NCBI RefSeq assembly: GCF_003611035.1
Contig: NZ_CP030033.1
Span: 930,001 to 994,000, forward strand
Reading direction: 5' to 3'
Origin: Cryobacterium soli
Lineage (GTDB): Bacteria > Actinomycetota > Actinomycetes > Actinomycetales > Microbacteriaceae
Length of the DNA stretch: 64,000 bases
Shown: positions 24,717 to 33,705 of the stretch, piece after piece
Layout of the letters: the number at the start of each line of letters is the position of its first letter
Position numbering within the stretch: position 1 is the stretch's first letter
Translations under genes and position numbers: made by a program
The notes under the pieces: generated by a model
Told to the model about the DNA's origin: nothing
Databases searched by the model: none
What the model saw: only the letters and a program-made list of their open reading frames with translations

Positions 24717-26225
24717 ATGTCCACGACTCCTGTGCTCGCAGTTGAGATGTCCGGCATCACCAAATCCTTCAGCGGAGTACCTGTTCTTCGCGAGGTCGAT
24801 TTTGAACTGGCCGTTGGCGAAGTGCATGCTCTTGCCGGTGAAAATGGTGCGGGCAAGTCCACTCTCATGAAGATCCTGCAGGGCGTTTATCAGCGTGACA
24901 GCGGCGAGGTGAAGGTTGCGGGTGAGACAGCCTCTTTGACCGACACTTTCGCTGCGCGGGCAGCAGGCATCGGTATGGTTTTCCAGGAGTTCAGCCTGAT
25001 CCCCACCCTCACCGTCTGGGAGAACATCTTCCTAACGGCTGAACCCATGGGCAAATTCGGTCTCATCAATGATGCCCTCGCCCGTGAGAAAGCGCGCGCC
25101 ATTTTCGTGGACATGGGTGTCAGCGTCGACGTCACGAGTCTGCTCGAAAACATGCCCACAGCGCTCTGGCAGCTCACCGAAATCGCCAAAGCCTTGGCCC
25201 AGAACGCCCGTGTGCTCATCATGGATGAACCCACGGCATCGCTGGCCAAGCACGAGACGAATGCGCTCTTCGAACTCATCGAGCGACTCCAGGCCCGTGG
25301 AATCTCCATCATCTACATTTCACACCGAATGGATGAGGTGTACCGAGTTGCCGATCGCATTACCGTGCTTCGCGACGGCAAGAATGCTTTGACCGCAAAA
25401 CTCTCCGATGTCTCTCCGGCGCAGATTGTCGCAGCCATTGTTGGACGAGAAATGTCCGGGATCATGGCCTACGAAGACCGCAGCGCAAGAATCAGCACGG
25501 ATGCCGTGATGACGGTGACCGGTCTGGCTTCCGGCAAACGTCTGTCAGATGTCACTTTCAACCTGCACCGCGGAGAAATTCTCGGTCTGGCGGGTCTCAT
25601 GGGCAGTGGCCGCACGGAACTGGTGAACACGCTATTCGGAATCGATCGGGCGTCCGCCGGAACGATCACGATCAATGGCCAGACCGTTTCCATTCGCAAT
25701 CCAGGGCACGCGATCTCCCTCGGGCTCGCACTGATCCCCGAAGATCGCCGAGCTCAGGGCTTGGTGCTGGAGCACTCCGTGCAGGAGAACATCACCCTTC
25801 CCCTCCTCGACGAACTCAAGAGCGGGCCACTCCTGCGTTCTTCCACGATAGCCACCCGGGCACAAGAGATCATTGGCAAGTTTTCCATCAAGGTCGCCGA
25901 CCAAACAATGGATGTCTCAAGGCTCTCGGGTGGAAACCAGCAGAAGGTCGTGATCGGAAAATGGCTCGGCACTGATCCAGACATCCTCATGATGGATGAG
26001 CCCACTGCTGGCGTAGACATCGGTACCAAGAAAGAGATCTTGGCCATGGTTCGCCAGATCGCCGACGACGGAAAGGCCGTCATCATCATTTCGTCCGAAC
26101 TCCCGGAGCTGTTATCGGTGAGCGACCGCATCCTGGTTCTCCGAGATGGCGAAGTGGCTCGCGATCTTTCGCGGGCGGACATCCCATCTGAAGAATTCCT
26201 CCAACTCGCTGTACAAGGAGCATAA
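24717..26225 (+). CDS. Sugar ABC transporter ATP-binding protein, two ABC domains (RbsA type)
   Basis: A 502-residue tandem ABC ATPase. The first domain has Walker A GENGAGKST, a degenerate signature (LWQLTEIAKAL) and Walker B VLIMDEPTASL. The second has a degenerate Walker A (GLMGSGRTEL), the intact signature LSGGNQQKVVIGKWL and Walker B ILMMDEPTAGVD. This asymmetry is normal for RbsA-like subunits of CUT2 transporters. It is followed directly by the permease gene (TAAATG). It supplies energy for uptake of the sugar bound by the 22229 lipoprotein. Confidence 0.92.
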   Translation: MSTTPVLAVEMSGITKSFSGVPVLREVDFELAVGEVHALAGENGAGKSTLMKILQGVYQRDSGEVKVAGETASLTDTFAARAAGIGMVFQEFSLIPTLTVWENIFLTAEPMGKFGLINDALAREKARAIFVDMGVSVDVTSLLENMPTALWQLTEIAKALAQNARVLIMDEPTASLAKHETNALFELIERLQARGISIIYISHRMDEVYRVADRITVLRDGKNALTAKLSDVSPAQIVAAIVGREMSGIMAYEDRSARISTDAVMTVTGLASGKRLSDVTFNLHRGEILGLAGLMGSGRTELVNTLFGIDRASAGTITINGQTVSIRNPGHAISLGLALIPEDRRAQGLVLEHSVQENITLPLLDELKSGPLLRSSTIATRAQEIIGKFSIKVADQTMDVSRLSGGNQQKVVIGKWLGTDPDILMMDEPTAGVDIGTKKEILAMVRQIADDGKAVIIISSELPELLSVSDRILVLRDGEVARDLSRADIPSEEFLQLAVQGA

Positions 26226-27200
26226 ATGTCCACGCTGACTACGAAAATGAACCGCAGTCTTCACTTTGTTCACCGCTTTGACTGGCGCCAGAACATTATT
26301 TACGTCGGTTTTGTGGTGGTGTTTATCCTCTTCGCCGTTCTCTTGGGCGACAACGGTTTCACGAGTACCAACAACCTCCTGAACATTGCACGCCAGACGG
26401 CCACCATTTCAATCATGGCCGTGGCCATGACATTCGTGATCGCCACTGCTGAGATCGACCTCAGTATCGGGTCTGTCGCCGGCCTATCCTCCGTGGTTTC
26501 TGCCCTGGCAATGTCTTCCTACGGGCTGGTACCGGGCATTCTCGCCGGCCTGCTGGTCGGGCTCGTTGTCGGTGCTGTCAACGGCGGACTTGTCGCATGG
26601 CTCAAAGTGCCCTCCTTTCTCGTGACCTTGGGAATGCTCGGCCTCATTGTGGGCGTGGCCCGCTGGATCACGGCTTCTGCACCAGTGCCGATCGCCGATG
26701 CCACGTTCATCCAGATCTTCGGTGGCGGCAATGTCGGCCCAATTCCCTCCCTTCTGATTTGGGCCGTGGTCGTTGTGGCCATTGGCGCGGTCGTCATGAA
26801 CAAGACGAAATTCGGCCGCCAGGTTCGGGCTACGGGTGGGAACACTCAGGCAGCCATGTTTACCGGAGTCAACACCGCCCGGATCAAGTTCTACGTTTTG
26901 CTCCTCTCCGGGCTCGTGGCCGCCATCGCAGGCATGCTCTACGCGGGTCGCCTTCAGTCCGGACGCTTCCAATGGGGAACCGGTGATGAACTCTCAGTCA
27001 TCGCTGCGGTGATTCTGGGCGGAACGTCTCTCTTCGGCGGCCGTGGCGCAATCATCGGATCGCTCTTCGGTGCGCTTTTCATCGGCCTGGTCAACAACGG
27101 TTTGATTCTCGCCGGTCTTGAAGTGAGTCAGCAGCAGGTCGTTCGTGGCGCCATCATCATTGTCGCCGTTGCCTTGTCGAGTAAAAAGGCCTCAAGCTGA
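26226..27200 (+). CDS. Sugar ABC transporter permease (RbsC family)
   Basis: A 324-residue CUT2 permease with eight to ten membrane spans. Family blocks include ATAEIDLSIGSVAGLSSV, VPSFLVTLGMLGLIVG, and ILGGTSLFGGRGAIIGSLFG. It starts at the stop of the ATPase gene (TAAATG) and overlaps the next gene by one base (TGATG), so the three genes are tightly coupled. It is similar in type to the permease at 969 but belongs to a complete transporter. Confidence 0.92.
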   Translation: MSTLTTKMNRSLHFVHRFDWRQNIIYVGFVVVFILFAVLLGDNGFTSTNNLLNIARQTATISIMAVAMTFVIATAEIDLSIGSVAGLSSVVSALAMSSYGLVPGILAGLLVGLVVGAVNGGLVAWLKVPSFLVTLGMLGLIVGVARWITASAPVPIADATFIQIFGGGNVGPIPSLLIWAVVVVAIGAVVMNKTKFGRQVRATGGNTQAAMFTGVNTARIKFYVLLLSGLVAAIAGMLYAGRLQSGRFQWGTGDELSVIAAVILGGTSLFGGRGAIIGSLFGALFIGLVNNGLILAGLEVSQQQVVRGAIIIVAVALSSKKASS

Positions 27201-28339
27201 TGCAGCCCCGACTCCGCGCCGGCATCCTCGGCGGTGGTTTCATGGCAGAGGTCCATGCGCGAGCAATCAGGGCAGCCGGCTCCGAGGTTGTGCTGATCGC
27301 GAGCTCGTCGCCTGATAGCTCCGCTCGCGCTGCGGCCCGGTTGGGTATCCACGGTATCGCTCAAAGCGCCCGCGCATTGATCGAGTCGGATGCGGTGGAC
27401 GTCATCCATGTCTGCACGCCGAATGCGTTTCATTCTGAGCAGGCAGGCCTGGCTCTTCTGGCCGGAAAACCTGTCGTGTGCGAGAAGCCGTTGGCGACGC
27501 TGGTGTCAGACGCGGAAGAGCTGGTGAGCCGCGCCAGGATGTCCGGAACACCGACTGCGGTTCCGTTCATCTACCGTTATTACCCCGCTGTTCGTGAGAT
27601 ACGATCGCGGATCTCAGACGGTTCGGCCGGGGAGATGCATCTGCTTCACGGCTCGTATCTCCAGGATTGGCTCGCACTGCCCACAGCCACAAACTGGCGG
27701 GTCGATGAAACGGTCGGCGGCTCGTCGCGCGCCTTCGCTGACATCGGCGTTCATTGGTGCGACCTGATGGAGTTCGTGACAGGGCACCGCATTACGCGAC
27801 TCGTCTCAGCGCTCTCGCGATCGCATCCTGAACGCGGGGCGACCGAAGATGCCGCGTCCATCTTGTTTGAGACAGATCGAGGCGCATCGGGCACGCTCAT
27901 CGCAAGTCAGATCACCCATGGGCGCAAGAACCGGCTCCACTTTTCCTTTGATGGGGAGCTGGAATCTTACCGATGGAACCAGGAGCGCCCGGGAAAGTTC
28001 ACGGCCTCCAACCAGAGTAGTGAGAGCACAATCTACTCGGGCTCCGCAGAGCTGGCCTCCCTGTCGTCCCAGAGTCTGGCGCATCTTCCTGCCGGGCACC
28101 CGAGGGGATATCAAGATGCTTTCAACGCTTTTACAGCGGATGCCTATGCCTCATTTCAGGGCCAAAACGTCGACGGCCTTCCCACCTTTGTGGACGGTTT
28201 ACGGGCCGCGATCATCACGGATGCAGTGTTGACGTCCGCACAATCCGGCCGGTGGGTCGACGTGGCGAGTCCCACTGCGGTGACTACTGCTGTGACGCAC
28301 AACAGCCTCACCGTTCTCGATGCAGCCCTAACTCAGTAG
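27200..28339 (+). CDS. Gfo/Idh/MocA oxidoreductase (second)
   Basis: A 379-residue oxidoreductase with the N-terminal NAD-binding motif AGILGGGFMAEVHARAIR, the catalytic Lys in VCEKPLATLV, and the substrate-domain block SSRAFADIGVHWCDLMEFV with the active-site Asp and His. It is clearly related to the dehydrogenase at 23521 but diverged (both share SYLQDW- or TYLQDW-type text after the conserved Tyr-Arg region), suggesting an old duplication with two steps on one pathway. It is translationally coupled to the permease. Its substrate is unknown. Confidence 0.87.
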   Translation: MQPRLRAGILGGGFMAEVHARAIRAAGSEVVLIASSSPDSSARAAARLGIHGIAQSARALIESDAVDVIHVCTPNAFHSEQAGLALLAGKPVVCEKPLATLVSDAEELVSRARMSGTPTAVPFIYRYYPAVREIRSRISDGSAGEMHLLHGSYLQDWLALPTATNWRVDETVGGSSRAFADIGVHWCDLMEFVTGHRITRLVSALSRSHPERGATEDAASILFETDRGASGTLIASQITHGRKNRLHFSFDGELESYRWNQERPGKFTASNQSSESTIYSGSAELASLSSQSLAHLPAGHPRGYQDAFNAFTADAYASFQGQNVDGLPTFVDGLRAAIITDAVLTSAQSGRWVDVASPTAVTTAVTHNSLTVLDAALTQ

Positions 28340-28367
28340 ATTCATACTGACCACCAAGGAGTAACAC

Positions 28368-29375
28368 ATGTCTCGACCCGTCACCCTTTTCACCGGTCAG
28401 TGGGCTGACCTGCCGCTTGAGCAGGTCGCGAAGTATGCCAGCGAGTGGGGCTACGACGGCCTGGAAATCGCCTGTTCAGGCGAACACCTCGACGTATGGC
28501 GCGCCGCAGAAGATGATGCCTACCTTCAGGACCGCCTCGATATTCTCAAGCGCCACAACCTGAAACTCTTTGCGATTTCGAACCACCTCAAGGGTCAGGC
28601 CGTCTGCGATGATCCCATCGATTTTCGCCATCAGGCCATCGTTGGTTCGCGAGTCTGGGGAGACGGGGAAGCCGAGGGTGTTCGCCAGCGCGCCGCCCAG
28701 GAGCTCAAACTCACCGGCATCGCTGCTCGCCGGCTGGGCGTCGACACCGTGGTGGGTTTCACGGGCTCAAAAATATGGCCCTATGTTGCAATGTTCCCGC
28801 CGGTACCGGAGCATGTCATCGAGGCGGGTTATGAAGATTTCGCTGACCGTTGGAACCCCATTATGGATGTCTTTGATGACAATGGTGTGCGGTTTGCCCT
28901 TGAAGTTCACCCCAGCGAAATTGCCTATGACTGGTACACGACGGAGAAGACGCTCGAAGCCATCGGACACCGTCCGGCGTTTGGCCTGAACTGGGACCCT
29001 TCACATTTGATGTGGCAGGACATCGACCCTGCGGCGTTCATCCACAACTTCGCCGATCGGATTTATCACGTGGATTGCAAGGACACCATTTTGCTGCCGA
29101 AGGACGGCCGTCGGGGGCGGCTTTCCTCGCATTTACCGTGGGGTGACCCAAAACGCTCATGGGACTTCGTCTCGGCGGGTCACGGTAGCGTGGATTGGGA
29201 AGCTAGTTTCCGCGCTCTGAACACGATCGGCTATTCCGGTCCCATTTCCGTCGAATGGGAAGATTCCGGCATGGACCGACTTCGCGGTGCCCCGGAAGCG
29301 CTTGCTTTCATTCGGACATTGCTCTGGACGCCAGCGTCGACTTCGTTTGACGCGGTGTTCAGCAGCCAGGGCTGA
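28368..29375 (+). CDS. Sugar isomerase/epimerase (TIM barrel, second)
   Basis: A 335-residue AP-endonuclease-2-like TIM-barrel protein, last gene of the operon. Recognisable blocks are [39 protein letters not shown] (metal-ligand Glu), [14 protein letters not shown] (Asp/His), [10 protein letters not shown] and [18 protein letters not shown] precedes the ATG. Larger than the first isomerase, it resembles enzymes annotated near 3-keto-sugar dehydrogenases, which may hydrolyse, dehydrate or epimerise the keto-sugar. No clear terminator follows; only TGGGGCAGCCCCA at the stop is symmetrical. Confidence 0.85.
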   Translation: MSRPVTLFTGQWADLPLEQVAKYASEWGYDGLEIACSGEHLDVWRAAEDDAYLQDRLDILKRHNLKLFAISNHLKGQAVCDDPIDFRHQAIVGSRVWGDGEAEGVRQRAAQELKLTGIAARRLGVDTVVGFTGSKIWPYVAMFPPVPEHVIEAGYEDFADRWNPIMDVFDDNGVRFALEVHPSEIAYDWYTTEKTLEAIGHRPAFGLNWDPSHLMWQDIDPAAFIHNFADRIYHVDCKDTILLPKDGRRGRLSSHLPWGDPKRSWDFVSAGHGSVDWEASFRALNTIGYSGPISVEWEDSGMDRLRGAPEALAFIRTLLWTPASTSFDAVFSSQG

Positions 29376-29417
29376 TGGGGCAGCCCCACACACAGTCGCT
29401 GGTCACTATGACCGTAA

Positions 29418-29821
29418 TCACAGGCCGGGTTGAACCGTCCCCAGTTTCCTGCCAACGCGTTGCTGGCGTAAACAGCTGTCCACTGACTTGTTCATCCGGG
29501 GACTCAGCCCCGGCACGTGGGGTGCCCGATGGCCCCACCCTCGCGGGGTGAGCTCGCGAACCCGGCGCACCGACGCGTACGCCCGCGTCATCACATCGTT
29601 CCACGCGGCCTCATCACACTCCGCTTCGAGCACTATGAGCAGCCGACGGAGTTCGGGAATCCAGGACAGTAAGTCCACCGCCGCCTGACGCCGGAGAACA
29701 CCTTGTCTTCGTAGTGTCGGCGCCTGGCGTCCGAGAAGGCGGCAACGAATCCCCTGCTGGCACTCCCGCCGAGTCCCGCTGCCACGTCCGTCATGATCGC
29801 CCCGTTTCTGCTTGAGCTCAT
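29418..29821 (-). pseudogene. Frameshifted remnant of an unrecognised gene
   Basis: Two overlapping minus-strand frames look like one broken gene. The first runs from about 29793 (MTDVAAGLGGSASRGFVAAF, then SDARRRHYEDKVFSGVRRR). The second is 29418-29678 (DLLSWIPELRRLLIVLEAEC, then DEAAWNDVMTRAYASVRRVR). A single base change near 29680 would join them. I do not recognise the family. The remaining sequence of 29376-30175 holds no other credible gene; it is probably decayed accessory DNA between the sugar operon and the AcoR-like regulator. Confidence 0.35.
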
Positions 29822-30175
29822 CTAATCAGATGGGGCAGACATCGGCCGGTACGGTCTGCGCGGCACGTTTCGAACGGAGTGCTTCCGCTCCAGCTCTCCT
29901 GCGCTCCTCGGGTCTACTGCCATTCCGGCACGCCGGACTGCATCAGAGTCAATTCGGCGCGCACGAAAACGCCAACCATCCTTTGAAATGTCAGAGAAAG
30001 CACCGAATCCCGAAGCAACACCGGGAAGACTGACGCCCACAAACAGAACCTGCGACCCCTTGGGTTATGGGCGGTCAACTAAGTTGCGGTTGCTCACAAC
30101 GAAGCGTTTCAACGCTTCGGGGTCGACATCCCCTGGGTCAAGGTTCGGAGTTACGAGGAGCGGCGTCGTGGTCTC

Positions 30176-31681
30176 CTATTTGGGCAGTGTTATTCCGAGC
30201 CGTGCCATGCGGCGGTAGATGGTCGCGCGGCCCATCCCCAGCTCTGCTGCTGCGGCAGCAACGGTGATGCCGGGGCGGGACAGGCACCGGACGATCTCAT
30301 CGCGTTCGACGGACTCGATACGGCTAAGGTGGGGGCCTGGTCGTCCGACCAGGGTGGAGGGCAGGTGCCGCACGTCGATGGTTTCCGCGAGGAGTGCCGC
30401 GGCCTGTACAGCGATGAAAAGCTGGTCGATGTTGCCCGGCCAATCATGACTCGTCAGCATGTGTTCAGCGGCGCCGGTGAAGTCGACTTCACGCAGGCGT
30501 GTCTGGCGGGCGGCGTACCGGGCCAGTGGCAGAACGTCGGCGGCACGTTCGCGCAATGCGGGGACGGGCACCACGGTGTCCACCAGGGCGGCCAGCGGCG
30601 GAGGGACCGCATCGAGCCTTTCTGCGGTGACCGCCCACGTGAGGGTCGGAGGACCTCCTGTGGGGGGCGACGGCAGTGATCGCAGCGCACCGGATACACG
30701 GGCGCGTAATTCCTCAGCCGCCCATGCGGGCAGGGAATGGACATTCTCGATGATGACCGCGGTTCCCGGTTTGGACAACTCGGGCGTCCACAAGGACAGC
30801 CAGTAGTCGACTTCTTCGGGTGCGGGAACGGACGCGCAGAGGATCCGGCTCCCGGGACAGGCCTGACGCATGGCCTGCCCCAACAAGGTCGTGCGTCCGG
30901 ACCCTTGCTCCCCGACGGCGGCGACCACCCGGCCGGCGGTCAGCGCCTGCGCCGCCCGATCGAGCGCTTCTGTCCACGCAGGTGACATGGCTCGCAACGT
31001 GCCGGACCCCGGTTCCAGCCGTCCACGCTGGACATGGAACACCCCACCTTTCGGCTCGGGTCTGCTCCGGTGTCCCTGCGATCGGGCGAGCATGAGCGCT
31101 GATGTGTTGCCCGCGGCGGATTGTGCCAGCGCCAGCAGGAGATCAGGCGAGGACCGGGCCCAGGTGGTGATGTTGACGCTGCCTTCGAGACGGCCTGTTT
31201 GAGGATCGAGGACAGGGACGGCGGCACACGTGTACGTGCGCAGGCTGGCACTGTAGTGTTCCTCGGCCCGCACGAGGCTGGGCGTCCGGTCCGCCAGCGC
31301 CAGCCCAAGCGCGTTCGTTCCGGCTTCGCGCTCCGAGAACGCGAAGCCGGGCGCCAGATACACCTTGTCAAGCGCCCGCAGCAGCGAGGTGTCCCCGCTG
31401 AACCGGTTGAGGACCAGCCCGTCGGCGTCGGTGAGCATCAGGCTCACCGGTTCGTTTGCGAGAGTTCCATGGAGGCCGGCGAGTACCTCTTGTCCACAGT
31501 GGAAGAACAGCGAGTCGCTTGCGGCCGGGCCGGCCCACGCCGGGTCGACGATCTCGGCCGAGACACCGTACTCTTCGCTTCGCTGCCACGACGCGAGAAG
31601 GCGTCTGGCAGCAGGGGCGATCTGGCCTGCATGCGGCTCGCGGGCCAGCTTGGCGAGCCCTTCGTCCTGGTTCGGCACCAT
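30176..31681 (-). CDS. AcoR/MimR-like transcriptional activator
   Basis: A 501-residue regulator. A GAF-type sensor covers about residues 60-200 (SDSLFFHCGQEVLAGLHG onward). A degenerate AAA+ domain follows, with Walker A-like AVGEQGSGRTTLLGQAM and the conserved DWPGNIDQL. A Fis-type helix-turn-helix ends it (GITVAAAAAELGMGRATIYRRMARLG). The GAFTGA loop for sigma-54 contact is absent, as usual in actinobacterial members, which lack sigma-54. ATG at 31681 is chosen because AAGGAG lies seven bases upstream. It is divergent from the amidohydrolase operon and is probably its activator, with a site at 31746. Confidence 0.85.
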   Translation of the reverse strand: MVPNQDEGLAKLAREPHAGQIAPAARRLLASWQRSEEYGVSAEIVDPAWAGPAASDSLFFHCGQEVLAGLHGTLANEPVSLMLTDADGLVLNRFSGDTSLLRALDKVYLAPGFAFSEREAGTNALGLALADRTPSLVRAEEHYSASLRTYTCAAVPVLDPQTGRLEGSVNITTWARSSPDLLLALAQSAAGNTSALMLARSQGHRSRPEPKGGVFHVQRGRLEPGSGTLRAMSPAWTEALDRAAQALTAGRVVAAVGEQGSGRTTLLGQAMRQACPGSRILCASVPAPEEVDYWLSLWTPELSKPGTAVIIENVHSLPAWAAEELRARVSGALRSLPSPPTGGPPTLTWAVTAERLDAVPPPLAALVDTVVPVPALRERAADVLPLARYAARQTRLREVDFTGAAEHMLTSHDWPGNIDQLFIAVQAAALLAETIDVRHLPSTLVGRPGPHLSRIESVERDEIVRCLSRPGITVAAAAAELGMGRATIYRRMARLGITLPK

Positions 31682-31745
31682 CGCCGTTCTCCTTGCCATC
31701 GGTACTTCGAGAGTAACGCCCCAGGCTGTGAGCGACCATTCAAAC

Positions 31746-31762
31746 TGTCTCAAAATGAGACA
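31746..31762. promoter_or_regulatory. Palindromic activator site
   Basis: TGTCTCA AAA TGAGACA is a perfect 7-3-7 dyad, midway between the divergent regulator (31681) and amidohydrolase (31844) genes. Similar GTCTCA/TGAGAC dyads are typical upstream elements of AcoR-like activators. A second, weaker dyad (CGGGACT, AGTCCCG) lies at 31810-31828 next to the amidohydrolase ribosome binding site. Confidence 0.65.
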
Positions 31763-31843
31763 CGCACCACATGTTGGCGCTCTCCCCGGGGACCTAGCCT
31801 CGATGGTGTCGGGACTATGGCAGTCCCGAGGAGGAGACCAGAC

Positions 31844-32890
31844 ATGTACAGCAAAGATGGCGAAAACTATTTCATCGTTGACGCCCACATCGCACTGTGG
31901 GACGCCCGGCCGGAGAACCAGAGCAACATTCACGGCAAGCAGTTCATCGATTGCTTCTACGACTACCACCGCAACCTCGGCCCGGACGAGGAACACTGGT
32001 CCTACGAAGAATTCCTTTACCAGGGCGGCGAACGCCTCATGAAGGATCTATTCGAGGACGGCTACGTCGACCACGCGATCTTTCAGCCGGCCTATCTCGG
32101 CGAGTTCTACAAGAACGGATTCGCACAGGTAGAGGAGGCGTACGACCTGGCCGCGGCGAATCCGGGCAAGCTCACGTACAACCACTGTTATGACCCCCGC
32201 GACGGCGAGGCAGGCCTTGACCGGCTGCGTGCCGATCATGAAAAGATGGGCTTCACAGGAGTGAAGCTTTACACCGGCGAGTGGCACGGCGATTCCCGTG
32301 GGTACAAGCTCTCCGACCCCTGGTCCTACCGGTATTTCGAGGAGTGCCGCAAACTCGGCATCAAGAACATCCACGTCCACAAGGGTCCTACTATCCGCCC
32401 GCTGGACCGCGACGCTTTCGACGTCGCCGACGTCGATCACGCGGCGTCGGACTTCACTGATCTCAACTTTGTGGTCGAACACGTGGGCCTGCCCCGGCTG
32501 GAGGACTTTTGCTGGATCGCCACCCAGGAGCCGAATGTGCATGGCGGCCTGGCCGTCGCAATGCCCTTCATGCACACGCGGCCGCGGTACTTCGCCCAGA
32601 TCATCGGCGAGCTCATCTATTGGATCGGGGAGGACCGGATCCAGTTCTCCAGTGACTACGCCATCTGGTCACCCCGCTGGCTGATTGAGCGGTTCGTCGA
32701 CTTCCAGATCCCGGAAGACATGACCGAGTACGGCCCGCTCACCACTGCCCAGAAGAAGAAGATCCTGGGACTCAACGCCGCGAAGATGTATGACATTCCG
32801 GTGCCTGCAGAGCTCCGGCTCTCGGATGCCGACGAGACAACAACCGGCCCACGTCAGCCGGAGCGGGCCGATCTGGCGGCCAGCCGATGA
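31844..32890 (+). CDS. Amidohydrolase-2 family protein of a propane/acetone-monooxygenase-type cluster
   Basis: A 348-residue metal-dependent hydrolase-like TIM barrel. It starts MYSKDGENYFIVDAHIALWD (the DAH metal-site variant) and includes GVKLYTGEWHGD, NIHVHKGPTIRPLD, NFVVEHVGLPRLED and RIQFSSDYAIWSP. Closely similar proteins are encoded next to binuclear-iron propane or acetone monooxygenases (prm/mim clusters) of actinobacteria, where their role, perhaps in enzyme maturation, is unclear. GGAGGAGACC precedes the ATG. It overlaps the DUF59 gene by four bases (ATGA). The monooxygenase genes are not in the window. Confidence 0.82.
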   Translation: MYSKDGENYFIVDAHIALWDARPENQSNIHGKQFIDCFYDYHRNLGPDEEHWSYEEFLYQGGERLMKDLFEDGYVDHAIFQPAYLGEFYKNGFAQVEEAYDLAAANPGKLTYNHCYDPRDGEAGLDRLRADHEKMGFTGVKLYTGEWHGDSRGYKLSDPWSYRYFEECRKLGIKNIHVHKGPTIRPLDRDAFDVADVDHAASDFTDLNFVVEHVGLPRLEDFCWIATQEPNVHGGLAVAMPFMHTRPRYFAQIIGELIYWIGEDRIQFSSDYAIWSPRWLIERFVDFQIPEDMTEYGPLTTAQKKKILGLNAAKMYDIPVPAELRLSDADETTTGPRQPERADLAASR

Positions 32891-33705
32891 TCGCCACCCA
32901 GATCGAGCGTCCGAGCCGGGCCGACGCCGCGGTTAGCGAAGAGGACATTCGCCGGGCACTCGGCGCAGTTCTCGATCCGGAACTCGACGAGCCGATCACC
33001 GATCTTGGATTTGTTCGTTCGGTGGCCGTTTCCGCTGGTCCGGACGGGACGCGGGCAGTTGTTCACCTGCGGCTGCCCACATCGTTTTGTTCGCCAAATT
33101 TTGCCTACTTGATGGCGTCCGACTCCAAGGACGTCATTTCAGCGCTGGAAGGAGTGGAGAAGGTGCTCGTCGAGCTGGACGACCACCACGATTCCGACCT
33201 CATCAATGCCGGTTTGGCCGCTGATGCCGGCTACCGCGGGACCTTTCGGCACGAGGCCGAAGACAGCCTGGATCAACTGCGGCAGACGTTCCGCCGGAAG
33301 GCGCACACGGCCGCTATGGAGCGTTGCCTCACGGACCTCCTGCGAGAGAATCCGGGTCTTTCGGAAACCGACCTGGGAACGGTGCACCTCCAGGACCTTC
33401 CGGCGGGGAGGAACACAGATGCTCTGCTGCGCCGACGGGCGGGCCTCGGACTTCCCGGGGACGCGGACTCAATAGTCTTCGTCAACCACGAGGGCCGTCC
33501 CTACCCGCCCGGAGACGTCCCCATGGCGTTGCGCCGCGCCCGCGCGACGCGCATATCCATCGACGGAAATGCCCACTTCTGCCGCGGTCTGCTGCGCACA
33601 CGCTACGAGGGCTCCGGCGACGAACAGGTGGACCGGCCCGAGGGCGCCGAAGCCGCCGACCACCACAACCTGCTTCCGTTTACAGTCAAGGAGATTCACT
33701 CATGA
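32887..33705 (+). CDS. DUF59/MIP18-like iron-sulfur assembly protein
   Basis: A 272-residue protein with an N-terminal DUF59 domain (EEDIRRALGAVLDPELDEPITDLGFVRSV, then LRLPTSFCSPNFAYLMASDS), the fold of SufT/PaaD-type factors that help assemble metal cofactors. The C-terminal 150 residues are a family-specific extension (RRKAHTAAMERCLTDLL, then FCRGLLRTRYEG). In propane/acetone monooxygenase clusters this protein lies between the amidohydrolase and alcohol dehydrogenase genes, as here. It overlaps both neighbours by four bases, so the three proteins are produced together. Confidence 0.8.
   Translation: MIATQIERPSRADAAVSEEDIRRALGAVLDPELDEPITDLGFVRSVAVSAGPDGTRAVVHLRLPTSFCSPNFAYLMASDSKDVISALEGVEKVLVELDDHHDSDLINAGLAADAGYRGTFRHEAEDSLDQLRQTFRRKAHTAAMERCLTDLLRENPGLSETDLGTVHLQDLPAGRNTDALLRRRAGLGLPGDADSIVFVNHEGRPYPPGDVPMALRRARATRISIDGNAHFCRGLLRTRYEGSGDEQVDRPEGAEAADHHNLLPFTVKEIHS

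Noticed and set aside
30047..30059. AACCTGCGACCCC, identical to part of the tRNA-Pro T arm, as another att site
   Set aside because: Only 13 bases match and the flanks do not follow either the tRNA or the left-end repeat, so chance is likely.
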